Shown: in pieces, positions 24,511 through 35,002 of the stretch | How the letters are laid out: each line of letters opens with the position of its first letter | Position numbering within the stretch: position 1 is the stretch's first letter | Source of the DNA: Saururus chinensis | Lineage: Eukaryota > Streptophyta > Magnoliopsida > Piperales > Saururaceae | Direction of reading: 5' to 3' | NCBI GenBank assembly: GCA_035235625.1 | Contig: CP141141.1 | Span: 1,240,001-1,304,000, forward strand | DNA length: 64,000 nt | Position numbers and translations under genes: made by a program | Notes under the pieces: model-generated | What the model saw: the letters and a program-made list of their open reading frames with translations, nothing else | The model's database searches: none | Told to the model about the DNA's origin: nothing

Positions 24511-25229
24511 TGATATGGAGGCTATGCACTTGTCATGCCCCAGCCTGAGATCCAACTCGGGCCGGGGTTCACAAGGATAACCCAAACTCTAGGTTCCCAA
24601 AAACACTAAACTAGACGAAGAGTGGTGGAGTCTGAGTGCGAGAGTTATAATGTTCCTCTATGCACTGTGAAGCTTTAGTGCTTCATTGCGTGCACGTAGG
24701 TTAGAACAAACCTATATTTATATCTAATTTGGATTGGGCCAACATTGCTTTGTCATTGGTTGCCTACATATGTATTGGATAACATCTACTATGTTAATCC
24801 AATACAATTGGATCCGAACGTAGTTCTGCCTAACGGCTATTACATGCATCAGGCAATACAAAAACATACACGTCAAAATATGTATATCCAGATATTTAAT
24901 CAGTTATACAAAAATCTCATAAATCATCACTGGATTCAGACACAAGCTATTAAATCAGCGGAATCACACATCTCACTCTACCACAGAGCGGGAGCATAAC
25001 ACTTCCCACTCTACCACAAAGTGAAACTAAACACATCTAAGCAAATCAAATAATATCAGATCAGATCGGAGTATATATATTAGATCACAACACATCATAT
25101 CAAAGCAGGGCATATCAGAACACATCAGATCAGAGCATAACATATAACTTAATTGGCATATGCATTACTATAATCATATATTAATTCAGAAGATCAGAAA
25201 CACTTACTCCCCTATAGTTCCAGAAGTAT

Positions 25230-25855
25230 CAACGCTCAAAGTTCCTCCTTCCTTGGCGTACTCTCTTTTAGGTCCAGAGATGACGGACAAAACTCCCCTT
25301 GCTCTAGAACATTTCTCTCATGGTGCCCAACGACAACAAACATACACTTCCTCTTTCCCAGGGCTTTTCTCTCACTTTTTATGCCCGAAGGCGACATACA
25401 TAAGCCCTTACCCGGAGACACTTCTCACTTACCGCTTCCATAGGTGGCAGACATAACCTCCCCTTACATGGAGACACTTCCCGCTTCCCGTGCCTATAGA
25501 CAATGGACAAAACCTCCTCTCACACAGAGACACTTCCAGCGCCCATAGGCGATGGACAGAACCTCCCCTTACCTGGAGACACTTCCCGCCCCCATCAGTG
25601 GTAGACAAAACCTCCCTTTACCTAGAGACACTTCCCACTTCCCGTTCCTATAGGCTACGAACAAAACCTCCCCTACCCGAGACACTTCTCTCTTTACACA
25701 CTCGTAGGCGACGACAAACCATCCCCTTACCTCGAGACTCTTTTCTTTTTCCGTACCTGTAAGCTACGAACAGAACCTCCCCTTACCCGGGGACATTTCT
25801 CACACTGTGTGGCCCTTTGGTGGAGGACGGGGCTTCCCTTACTCCATATCACTTC
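25230..25855. repeat. Minisatellite inside LTR E, roughly 55-60 bp units
   Basis: About ten degenerate units contain GAGACACTTCCCGC and GACAAAACCTCCCCTTACC. The array continues past B2 at 29041-29150, so B2 inserted into it. A shorter related array lies in LTR D at about 40740-40900. Confidence 0.8.
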
Positions 25856-28800
25856 TGTAAGGACTCTCATTGTTGAACCGGTTTTCTTTTCATTTTAATT
25901 ATCGGTTGTCATGTGGTTAACACGTTTTCTAATTAATTCGGTGGTTTTAATCAAAATTAATTTTACAATTATTGGTTTTAAGTATTTTTGGGTCAAATCT
26001 GAATTTTTAGAATTTTTTTGATTTTTCACTAATTTTTTGAAAATTAGGGTTTGGCGGGACCCCTGTGGGCCCCACCGGCGAAATTGAGGTTTTTGGACCA
26101 AATTAACCCAGGCATCAACACAAGCTTTTATAAAAAATTTCATAATTTTCACAGGTTTAATTAGTGTTCAAATGGTCAAAATACCCATTTTTAGCACAAA
26201 TTTCTATTCATACCCCACTAGTTAATTATGTACACCCTAAACCCTACTATAAATAGAAAGGGTTGAGCCATTTTTATTTTGGGAATAGGCTGGGAGAGGG
26301 TGATTAAGGCATAATTCCCCAATTAGGCCCGAATTAGAAGGAGATTAATGTATGTTTTCTTTAATCAAGCCTAAATCCTAGGTTTTCTTCTAATCAATTC
26401 TTAATCCATCATTTCCCCTTTGATTTGATTTGATTTGATTTGATTTCAAGCATCAAAAACACTTATTTACTCACTTACTTCAAACCCTACTTCTCAAAAT
26501 TCATTTTTTATGCTTAACAAACCCTAGATCTAAGATTTCTTTAAGATTTTCAATGTTAAACCGATTTTTAATGGAGTTTAACTTAGACACTATGTTTTTG
26601 GAAGGTTTCCAAGAAGGGTGAAGGTCAAATCCGAACCTAATCAAGTGATAAGGTAATGGGTTATTGAAATCTCAGTTTTCCTATGGTAAAAATATCGATT
26701 TTTATGGTTTATTTGGAATGAGTTTACTTGATTTAGTGCTCTAATGGTGGGATTAGTATATTTTAATTTCTTGTCTCGATTTCTTAGGGTTTTGTCTTAA
26801 AATGATGTAGATTAGCTTTATGAAAGGTATGATGGAATTTTAATGGCGTTTGAGTTGTTAGATGAAGATTTTAAGTTGCATTAATGGAGTTTCAATTTGA
26901 AATTTGAAATGAAGAAAAAGGTTGAATCTGCCTTGTTGGCGTTCGAACGGCCTACCAGGGCGTTCGAATGGCAACATTGCAGTTTCTGCATATTTCCTGT
27001 TTAGACGATCGAACGGCCCTGCAGGGCGTTCGAACGGCTACACAACAGAATTAACCATTGTATGTATGTTACTTATTTCGATGTCTCTACTCTAAAATAT
27101 CATTTTTATGTTTATGTGGAGTGTTTTGAGCTAGAATAAGCTACTGGAAGAGCATACTACTGATGTTTAGAAGTTGTGGTGTATATTTAAAGTTATGTGA
27201 AATGGCTTGTAGTTGGATATATTTGTTGGAATTGTTATCTTGAAGATATGAGTGGTTGATTCCCTATGGTTTAAGCATGTTTTCAGTAGAGTTACAACAT
27301 TCTAATAGACTGATATGTCATTATAGGATGTGGCTAAATGATGGGTGAATGTTAGTGTTATGCCTAGACTCAAGTATGAGGTGAATGAACTTACATATGT
27401 TTAGCATGGGGTTATGTTTTAACTTGAGTTATGATTTTAATGGTTCTTCTCCTATGATTTCCGCTGGAATCCATGATTAGATGTTAATGCGCATGTGTAG
27501 TGTGATGGTGAGTTGACTACAAAGCATGTTGATACACACACACACATATGGGGTTAATGATTATGATAAAGCTTGGTATTATGATTATGGATGATGCATG
27601 AGGGGCTGATGAGAGCACTTATCATGAATTAGGATTCGTGTATGTCTTGCCCACGTATGTATCATGTTGCATGCATCATGAAAATGGATTTCCAATTGAG
27701 GCTTTATCGAGATTAACCGAGTTTTATCGATTAGATGCAATGTGGTGAAATTGCATGTCGGGTAATTGGTCATTGGCTTAATCGAAACTTGATTAGTCCG
27801 AATGGACATGTTTTGATTTGAGTTCCTTTGTGGAACATGTGCACTCCCCGAGTTGAGTCTAATAAAATGGAATTATGTGGGGATGAGTTATATACTTGTC
27901 TTGCAGATTGAGATTATTATGATTGTCTTCTGGACCCAAAGAATCTAGAGTGGTACTCTTTGTACACCGGCTACCACGTGTTCTAGGGTTTCCTATGTGG
28001 GAACTCGGGCTCTCCCTCAGCGCAGGAGATGTCCCTGGGCGAACACCCCTACTCTAGGTTCTCTATGTGAGAATGGGACATCCTTGGCCCGGATTGTCCA
28101 GGGCGAGCATCTTTAGGGGCTAACAACCCTGACCTTCTTATATTCTTGTGTAGAATTTGGACCATGACACGCCTTCGTGGGCTTGTCTGTGTTCCCGCCT
28201 GTGTAGCACTAATTGTGTTTACTCCTTAATGAAGGCATTCTCTATTTATGTTGATGCATGTATATGATGTATGCAATGCATGTTTGTGTAACATGTGATT
28301 TGACATGTTTTTCATGGAGAATGGATGAGATGTGTTATGAATGCCGGATTTGAGAATTGTGATTGAGACACTATATGCAGGATTGTGTGATCTGAAAGTG
28401 TGGTTTAGACACTATGATGCAGGTTTTGGTGATGTGAATGTGTGATCAGAAAATGATACATCTAGTCAATCATTGATCTGGATTGTTATATTACTATACC
28501 GTTGTGTTTCTCAAGATTATAGTTATATTAAAAACCATTGTTGAGTTTGTTATACTTACCCCTCTTTCTTGTGCTTTTGTTTTGGGGCTGCGTGGCGTGA
28601 CACGCGGATGGACATGATCCTCTCTATGAGGAAAGGTCGGAGAGGACTTGGGAGTAGACGTGGAGACCTCTTATGTGGCATTGTTTCTTTGATTTTTGCT
28701 ATGATGTTAGAACCTATGTGGTGTAGTACTCGTTTTGGATTTGTGCTACATTATACATTTAGATTGATTGAGACATAGTTTTGGAGCCTAGTGTGGGCTA

Positions 28801-29038
28801 TGGATTAATTAGTATGTGGGTTTGAGATTTTGGTTTATTTTAGAGTTAAAATAACTTTTTTTTATTTTACTTATTTATTCTTCCTCAAAGTGGTGCGTTT
28901 ACTCCGTAAATTTTTAGATCGCCCGTGATTAGGGCATAAGTCTTCCACTAATCGTTTTCAATCTCCTTGTCGCCCCCGTGCGCTTGACCGGCCCCTGGAC
29001 CGGTTTCAGCTCGGGTCGGGCAGTGCCAGGGCGTGACA
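25856..29038 (+). mobile_element. LTR copy B2 (probable solo LTR) nested in E
   Basis: The 3183-bp element starts TGTAAGGACTCTCATT, ends GGGCGTGACA and is flanked by ACTTC at 25851-25855 and 29039-29043. The perfect 5-bp duplication and TG..CA ends identify a solo LTR. It is the reverse-oriented homologue of B1. There is a TATAAATAG box at 26248-26256, and around 26054-26080 GGGACCCC and GTGGGCCCCAC form short palindromes. No protein-coding region was recognised. Confidence 0.85.
26248..26256 (+). promoter_or_regulatory. TATA box of LTR B2
   Basis: TATAAATAG occurs once, about 390 bp into the LTR sense strand, at the same place as in B1. It is the likely core promoter of the ancestral retrotransposon. 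Confidence 0.6.
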
Positions 29039-29964
29039 ACTTCTCTCGATGCAGCCCGATGATGGAGGACATAACCTCCTCTTTCTCCGGGCCACTTCTC
29101 TCTCTTTAGGGCACGAAGGTGGCAGACAAAGCCTCCTCTTGCCTTGAGACATTCCTTCTTCTAGGGAAACCAACTCGATGAATGAACCATGTCATTATGT
29201 AGATTACTCTCGAATTAGCTAGGAATGCCTTTTGAACGGACGAAAACAGACTCAGAATTGGAAGGAAAACTCCTTTGGAAGTCTGTATAGGATTTCTATA
29301 TATAGAGGAATGCTCGAGAGCGCACGAAACGAAGGCACGCACACGCGCACCATGAGTCACACACTTGTACAGCATGCAACGTGTTGGCTGCATGCATAAT
29401 GCATGCTATGTGTAGTCGCGCAGTACGCGGGCCCCATCCCATGGACGGGTAGGCTGATGCGAGGCATGTCACGCGTCACGCAGAACAGCTCGCAATGACA
29501 CGGGCCTACGACCCCCAGCGCCACATGGTGTCGCACCATACGTTGGGTGGCACGGCTGATGCCAACTAATCCGTCATTTCTCTTTATTTTAATATATACC
29601 CTATATTATTTTATTCAAATAATATCCCAACTTCAAAATGAGATAACTGCATACCTCGAAGTCGGAATTGCGTGTTCTTGGTACCTATGGACTCATATTA
29701 ATTAATCCTTCAAAGTTAAACTACATACGGGTAGGTTATCCAGCACTTTTTATATGGGTCCTGCCCATATGACATGCTTCTCGAGCTTGTAACTTTCGCT
29801 CCTGAACTTCGTTTCGCGTGTTATTCTATTCGTTATGCTCGTTACTTCAAGATCTACTCATCTATAAAGATTTCATCAATTAAAACCCCCTAAAAATTAT
29901 TCAAAAATTATATAATTACCGCTTACCCCTCGGGTTAGGCTTAATAAGAAAACGAATCGTTATA

Positions 29965-30519
29965 GCACTATTCATCACACCATCTCTTCCAAGTTTGAAG
30001 GATAATTTCTTTGATCAAGTTGACAAACCCATTAACTTTGAGTACCCTATTTGGGTAATTATACTAATTAGGATTAGAATGAGGATTTGAGTTCCTACTC
30101 CTAAGCATGTAGACAAACTACAGAAAGGTTATAGCTCCTAGCCCTTCCAAATTCCTTGTAAGCATTATATGGATTTGGACATTGTGTTGTGAACAACAAA
30201 ACGCTGAAAACACAACATGACTTGAATGAGAATAGTCTTACAAAATTATGAAAATCCAAATAAAGCTTAATTCAGTCTAGAGGAATGTAGAGGTTCATCT
30301 ACATCTACTGTAGCACACACATAAAAATGACTCCATATGAAAATCCAGATCTTTGCTTCAAACTTCAAACCATATAAAAATGACTATTGATAATTCATTT
30401 TTTTAGAGACAATAGGCAATGTCCCACTTCTTGTAAAAATGATCCTTTAAAACTACTATGCTTGCCACACACAAATAACACAACCACTATGTTTGCCACA
30501 ACACACAAATAACACATTT
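29965..30519. other. Unassigned spacer
   Basis: No gene or known repeat end was recognised. It separates the right end of LTR E from the second block of the GC-rich minisatellite. Confidence 0.5.
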
Positions 30520-30945
30520 ATGTATATATGGTGGGCACCCACCGCAAGGGAGTAAGGCCATTATGGAAGAGCCCTAGGAAAACTTTTGGATTGACTCTCA
30601 AGATGGGCACCCCCCGACAAAGTATGAAGCTCTATACGGTAGGCACGCCCACTGCGAGGGAGTAAGACCTCTTTGGGAGCCTTCGGAAAACTTTTGGATT
30701 GGCTCTCACGGTGGGCATCCCCGACAAAGTATAAAGTTCTATATGGTGGGTGCCCACTACGAGGGAGTAAGGCCTCTATGGGAGCCCCGAGAAAACTTCT
30801 GGAATTAATATCGCGGTGGGCGCCCCCTGACAACTTATCTATGTATACACGGGGGGTGCCCACTGCGAGGGAGTAAGGACTCTATGTGGGCCATGGGAGA
30901 ACTTCTAGAATGACTCTCATGGTAGGCGCCCACCGTGAGGGAAAG
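30520..30945. repeat. GC-rich minisatellite array, right part
   Basis: About three units of the 23.9-kb repeat, with GGTGGGCACCCACCG, GACAAAGTATGAAG, GCGAGGGAGTAAGGCC and GAAAACTTCTGGAATTA. Orientation is the same as in the left part. Confidence 0.85.
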
Positions 30946-33640
30946 CTCAGTCCGCAACATAGAACAAGGTCTATGAACACTTGACATGTAGCTCATCTCC
31001 AGTTGCTTTCAGGATTGGGAAGGAAAATTTTTGAGAGAAATAAGCATCGATATTGCTATCGCCAATGACACTCAACTCCATTACATATATATGGATATAT
31101 ATATATAGAAGAACAATTTACTCATCTAGTGTCTAGTAGAATCCACTAGTTTAGCTAACTAATAATGCCATTTTCAGACAAGTTGCTATCTGATTAATCA
31201 AACAACACTGAACAATCCACGGGTTTAGCTGAAATTTAATCCATTGTCCCTATAGCGTTTAAATAAAATGTACATCATCTTTCTCATTCTTTTGAACTAT
31301 GATATCTTGAGTAAAGCACAGGCAGATTTACCGGTTCAAGAGGGAAATATCAAAAAGAATTCACCAATGCATGTACTTGTTCTCCACAAACAAAACTGCT
31401 AAGACTATTCCAGATACACCAACCGCATCTTACTGCAAGAGACAAGTTCAGCATTTGCTTCAACACACAAACACAGTCATGTTCACAAGTGCGCTCATTC
31501 CTCAATCATTCACACAAATGAGTAACTCCAGAAAAGAAAAGAAAAAAGCAATTTAATCGAAATCGGCCAAAACTTCAGATTTTAACAAAAATAATTCATC
31601 TAGATGTCCTATTTAATTAAGATGCATCTGAGTTCCAAGACAGAAAACATTAGGTTCCCACAATAAGAAAAGAAAAAAATATTGTTGGCAAATATAAAAT
31701 AGAGGCTAACAGCTTTGCCTAAAAGTGACAATCAATGATACATATCTACTTCCAAAAAAGCATATGGTAGAAAGTCAAGGAATGACATGAAAAAAACAAC
31801 CAAGGTCCCCTAAGCTCGCTAAATTTAAACTAAACACCACAACTAATCTCAACATCCATGTTTCACCAATGCCATGTTTCAATCCAGAAATATCTTCTCC
31901 TCATATTTACTTTAGAAACTTCCAATTAATCTCTCTTTTGAAATACTTCGGAGTCTCTGCAAGGGCGCCTTTCAGCAATAGAACCTTCTTGAATACTTCA
32001 AAGTCTTCCATTAGCTATAGAAGAATACAACATATACTTTAACATGGCCTTCACTGTCAGCTTGAATTGAATTCCACAATTGTGTCCGAACTAATTTTGA
32101 AGCATTTCGACTTGCCATATTGGAAGCAATTAGATGTTCTCTTGTCATTTTCTGGGTAGGACACAAAAAGAAATTATCATTGTTAGTTCATTGTTACAGT
32201 TCCGTAAAACATTAACAATTTCCAAGAATAGATGTAAACATCATAATGCATAAAGGAGGCTCACAACTGTTCTGTTTTCCACTACATTCTTAATTCATAA
32301 TGCACAAAAAAGGTTGAGGCAAAAGAAAGGAAAAAGTGCTTACCCCATATAAATAAATTTAACAATTACGAATTACGTACTTCTGTCATGAATAATAATT
32401 GATCCATGCTATAGAAGGAATGTGGAGATTCATTTACAGTCAGAATGTGTAATCAATTATAAGAGATACGTATTCCTATAAAGCAGAACGAAAACATCGA
32501 ACAGAGTTAAATTCAGCAAGTAAATTATTTTTTACAGCAAACAACTTAAATGGAGTATTTAAGATGTGTTGCTCATGTACAAAAAAAAACTATGAGAATC
32601 AAATCTGACAAGGCAAGTAATTTTCATATGCAAAACAAAATTTCTGATTTGAGGAAGATATTTCATCTCAAACCGAACAACTCACAAACTTTTTTTCAAA
32701 TACATGGGAAGATAACATGTTGTCCATTAAGAAGATATTTAATTCAATAGAAAATTTAACCAAAATGCATGCATTAACTAAAGAAGCTTAGCAGTTCACT
32801 AAGAGAAGGAAAACCCAACTGCTAAAGAAAGCAATGAATCAAACTCAACCCAACCACTGAAGAAAGAAGTGAATAAAACTCAACACCAAATTTGAAGGGA
32901 AAACACCACGATAGACAAGGAAATGGCAGTAGAATTGTCTCCCGAGTATAAAAGCTTTGTTGTTTTATCAAACAATGTTGTCGTCAACGATGGTGAAGAG
33001 AGCTAGGGTAGGAACATAGTAGATAGGAAAAGGAGAAGGTTTGAGCATAGCTACCTTTTGGGATCGAGAAATAGTAGAGCATAACAACCTTTCCACCATT
33101 GACAATGGTGAAAACAGGTAAGGGCAACCAACAATGGGGAAGAGGAGAGGCAGCCAAAGATGGAGAAGAAAGGTTAGGGTAGAGTAACTGGAGGAGGGCA
33201 GAGAAACTAAAGGGGTACATAATAAGTAAGTATGAGGGGTGATAAAGTAAAAATAAAATAAAATTTAAATTCGGGGCATATATGAAAAAAATTTATAAAT
33301 AAGAGTGGGCAAAGGAGATAGGCAATGAGAAGTTTTTTAGGGTGCAAATAAACGCATTCAACTATAAAAGCAAGTGTTACATGCTCCCACTTTTCCATAT
33401 GAAATAGTACTAAATAGAATCTAAGACAAAAATAGCGGTGCAATTCATATGCAATAGCACATATGCACTGCTATTGCAAATGCCATCCAGTGAGCTTACG
33501 GGAAAAGACAGGGAAAAAGCTTGAGTAAATATTTGGGGCTAGCTTAGTAAAAAATGATCTAAGGGATAAAGAGGGGCTTATATGAATAATATTTTAAATT
33601 TTTTTGGGGTAAAAAAATAGTTTAAGTTGGGAGGAAACAG
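30946..33640. other. Intergenic upstream of the aquaporin gene
   Basis: The DNA is mostly AT-rich with no convincing complete gene. A possible exon-like segment at 31940-32165 (minus) is listed separately. Short TA-rich microsatellite sequence lies near 31083-31107. Confidence 0.5.
31940..32165 (-). other. Exon-like fragment, unrecognised protein
   Basis: On the minus strand a frame reads MTREHLIASNMASRNASKLV, continuing WNSIQADSEGHVK. After a short gap that may be an intron starting GTATATG comes EDFEVFKKVLLLKGALAETP followed by KYFKREINWK. The amino-acid make-up looks like real protein, unlike its surroundings, but I cannot name the family. It could be a gene relic or chance. Confidence 0.25.
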
Positions 33641-33679
33641 AGATTCTTACTTTTTTTTTTTGTCACGCTCGTTGGTCAC

Positions 33680-33746
33680 GTTAGACGGATTCTATGTGCT
33701 ATCCAATCAATCAGGTTAGACGTTTTCTACGTGCTATCCAATCAAA
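33680..33746 (+). promoter_or_regulatory. Duplicated CCAAT-containing promoter repeat upstream of the aquaporin gene
   Basis: Two 35-bp units start at 33680 and 33715. Both contain GTTAGACG, then TGCTATCCAATCAA, giving two CCAAT boxes at 33703-33707 and 33738-33742, about 170-210 bp before the start codon. CCAAT boxes bind NF-Y factors; regulation here is inferred only. Confidence 0.55.
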
Positions 33747-33913
33747 TTCTATCGACTTGTTGGCTAGACTGGTTGAATGGGACAGCAGCTCCCCGGTTCA
33801 TTGTAACATCTTATCTGGTCACGGTGGGTGGTCGGAAATTTTTTGCGAAGAGGGCTGATAACAAGAGCACCGCTCGGAGAGACTGAGGAAGTGTTGGGAA
33901 GTGGACAAAGACC

Positions 33914-35002
33914 ATGACGAATGAGGCGAGCGAGGGAGAGCACCACCCCCACCACCACGGGAGGGACTACATCGACCCGCCACCAGCTCCGCTTCTGGAC
34001 ACGGCGGAGCTGAAGCGTTGGTCGTTCTACAGGGCCGTCATCGCCGAGTTTGTCGCCACCCTCCTCTTCCTCTACATCTCCGTCGCCACAGTTATAGGCT
34101 ACAAGAAGAACCCCGACCCCTGCTCCACCGTAGGCCTCCTCGGCATTGCCTGGGCCTTTGGTGGCATGATCTTCGTCCTGGTCTACTGCACCGCTGGAAT
34201 CTCGGGCGGCCACATCAACCCGGCCGTCACGCTTGGGCTGCTGGTTTCCAGGAAGGTGTCTCTGCTGCGGGCAGTGGCCTACATGGTGTCGCAGTGCCTG
34301 GGGGCCATCTGCGGGGTGGGGCTGGTGAAGGCCTTCATGAAGAACCCTTACAACCGCTTCGGCGGCGGCGCCAACGAGGTCTCGCAAGGGTACAGCAAGG
34401 GTACGGCCCTCGGCGCTGAGATCATCGGCACCTTCGTCCTCGTCTACACCGTCTTCTCCGCCACAGACCCCAAGCGCAAGGCCCGCGACTCCCACGTCCC
34501 TGTTAGACCCTCTTCTCTCCTCATTCCCCACTAGTCTTTTTTCTGGACACCATGAATCATGCCTCGGACTTGATCATCTTTGTGTCTCTATCATTTTGTT
34601 AGGTTTTGGCTCCTTTGCCAATTGGGTTTGCTGTATTCATGGTTCACTTGGCCACCATACCAATCACTGGAACTGGGATCAACCCGGCAAGGAGCTTCGG
34701 AGCTGCTGTCATCTACAACGATGACAAGGCATGGGATGACCATGTAGGCTTCTTTCTTTTTCATCAGAATAAACATCAATGATTTTTCATTTCACGTAGA
34801 TAATAGCGGTTCACTAGTTAAGTAGTTGCACTTACTGAAGAATGTTTTTTGCTTGTCACACTTTGTTGTGTGTTTTGGGCAGTGGATTTTCTGGGTTGGT
34901 CCATTTCTAGGCGCACTGGCGGCGGCAGCCTACCACCAGTACGTGCTCAGGGCGGCCGCCATTAAAGCTCTCCAATCGTTCCGCAGCAACCCTCAAAACT
35001 GA
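33914..35002 (+). CDS. PIP2: Plasma-membrane aquaporin, PIP2 type, 282 aa, three exons
   Basis: PIP2 proteins are tetrameric water channels of the plasma membrane. Exons are 33914-34501, 34603-34743 and 34883-35002, with GT..AG introns in phase 0. The protein has six membrane helices and both NPA boxes (N102-A104 and N223-A225). The selectivity filter is the water-type F82/H211/T220/R226. By comparison with spinach PIP2;1 it keeps loop-A Cys70, phosphorylation sites Ser116 (RKVS) and Ser275 (C-terminal SFRS), the pH-gating His194 in loop D, and Asp29/Glu32 of the calcium site. [10 protein letters not shown] and the long C-terminal SFRSNPQN mark the PIP2 rather than PIP1 group. A His-rich stretch (residues 10-15) precedes it. 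Exon 1 is one block of 588 bp where many PIP genes have two exons, so the first intron appears lost; the 141-bp middle exon is typical. It looks intact and functional. Confidence 0.96.

Larger units (their letters stand above)
24531..29964 (-). mobile_element. LTR copy E (probable solo LTR) with nested B2
   Basis: The element starts TGTCATGCCCCAGCC and ends CGAATCGTTATA, where the expected terminal CA has mutated. GCACT flanks it at 24526-24530 and 29965-29969. Without B2 it is about 2.25 kb. The sense strand is minus, with a TATATATAG box near 29296. It carries a GAGACACTTCC-type minisatellite also found in solo LTR D and shares two conserved blocks with the LTR at 63.3 kb. No gag-pol is present. 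Confidence 0.75.

Noticed and set aside
33764..34531. A 255-aa open frame antisense to the aquaporin exon
   Set aside because: It is the mirror of a GC-rich, strongly codon-biased exon; the sense strand encodes a clearly conserved PIP2 protein.
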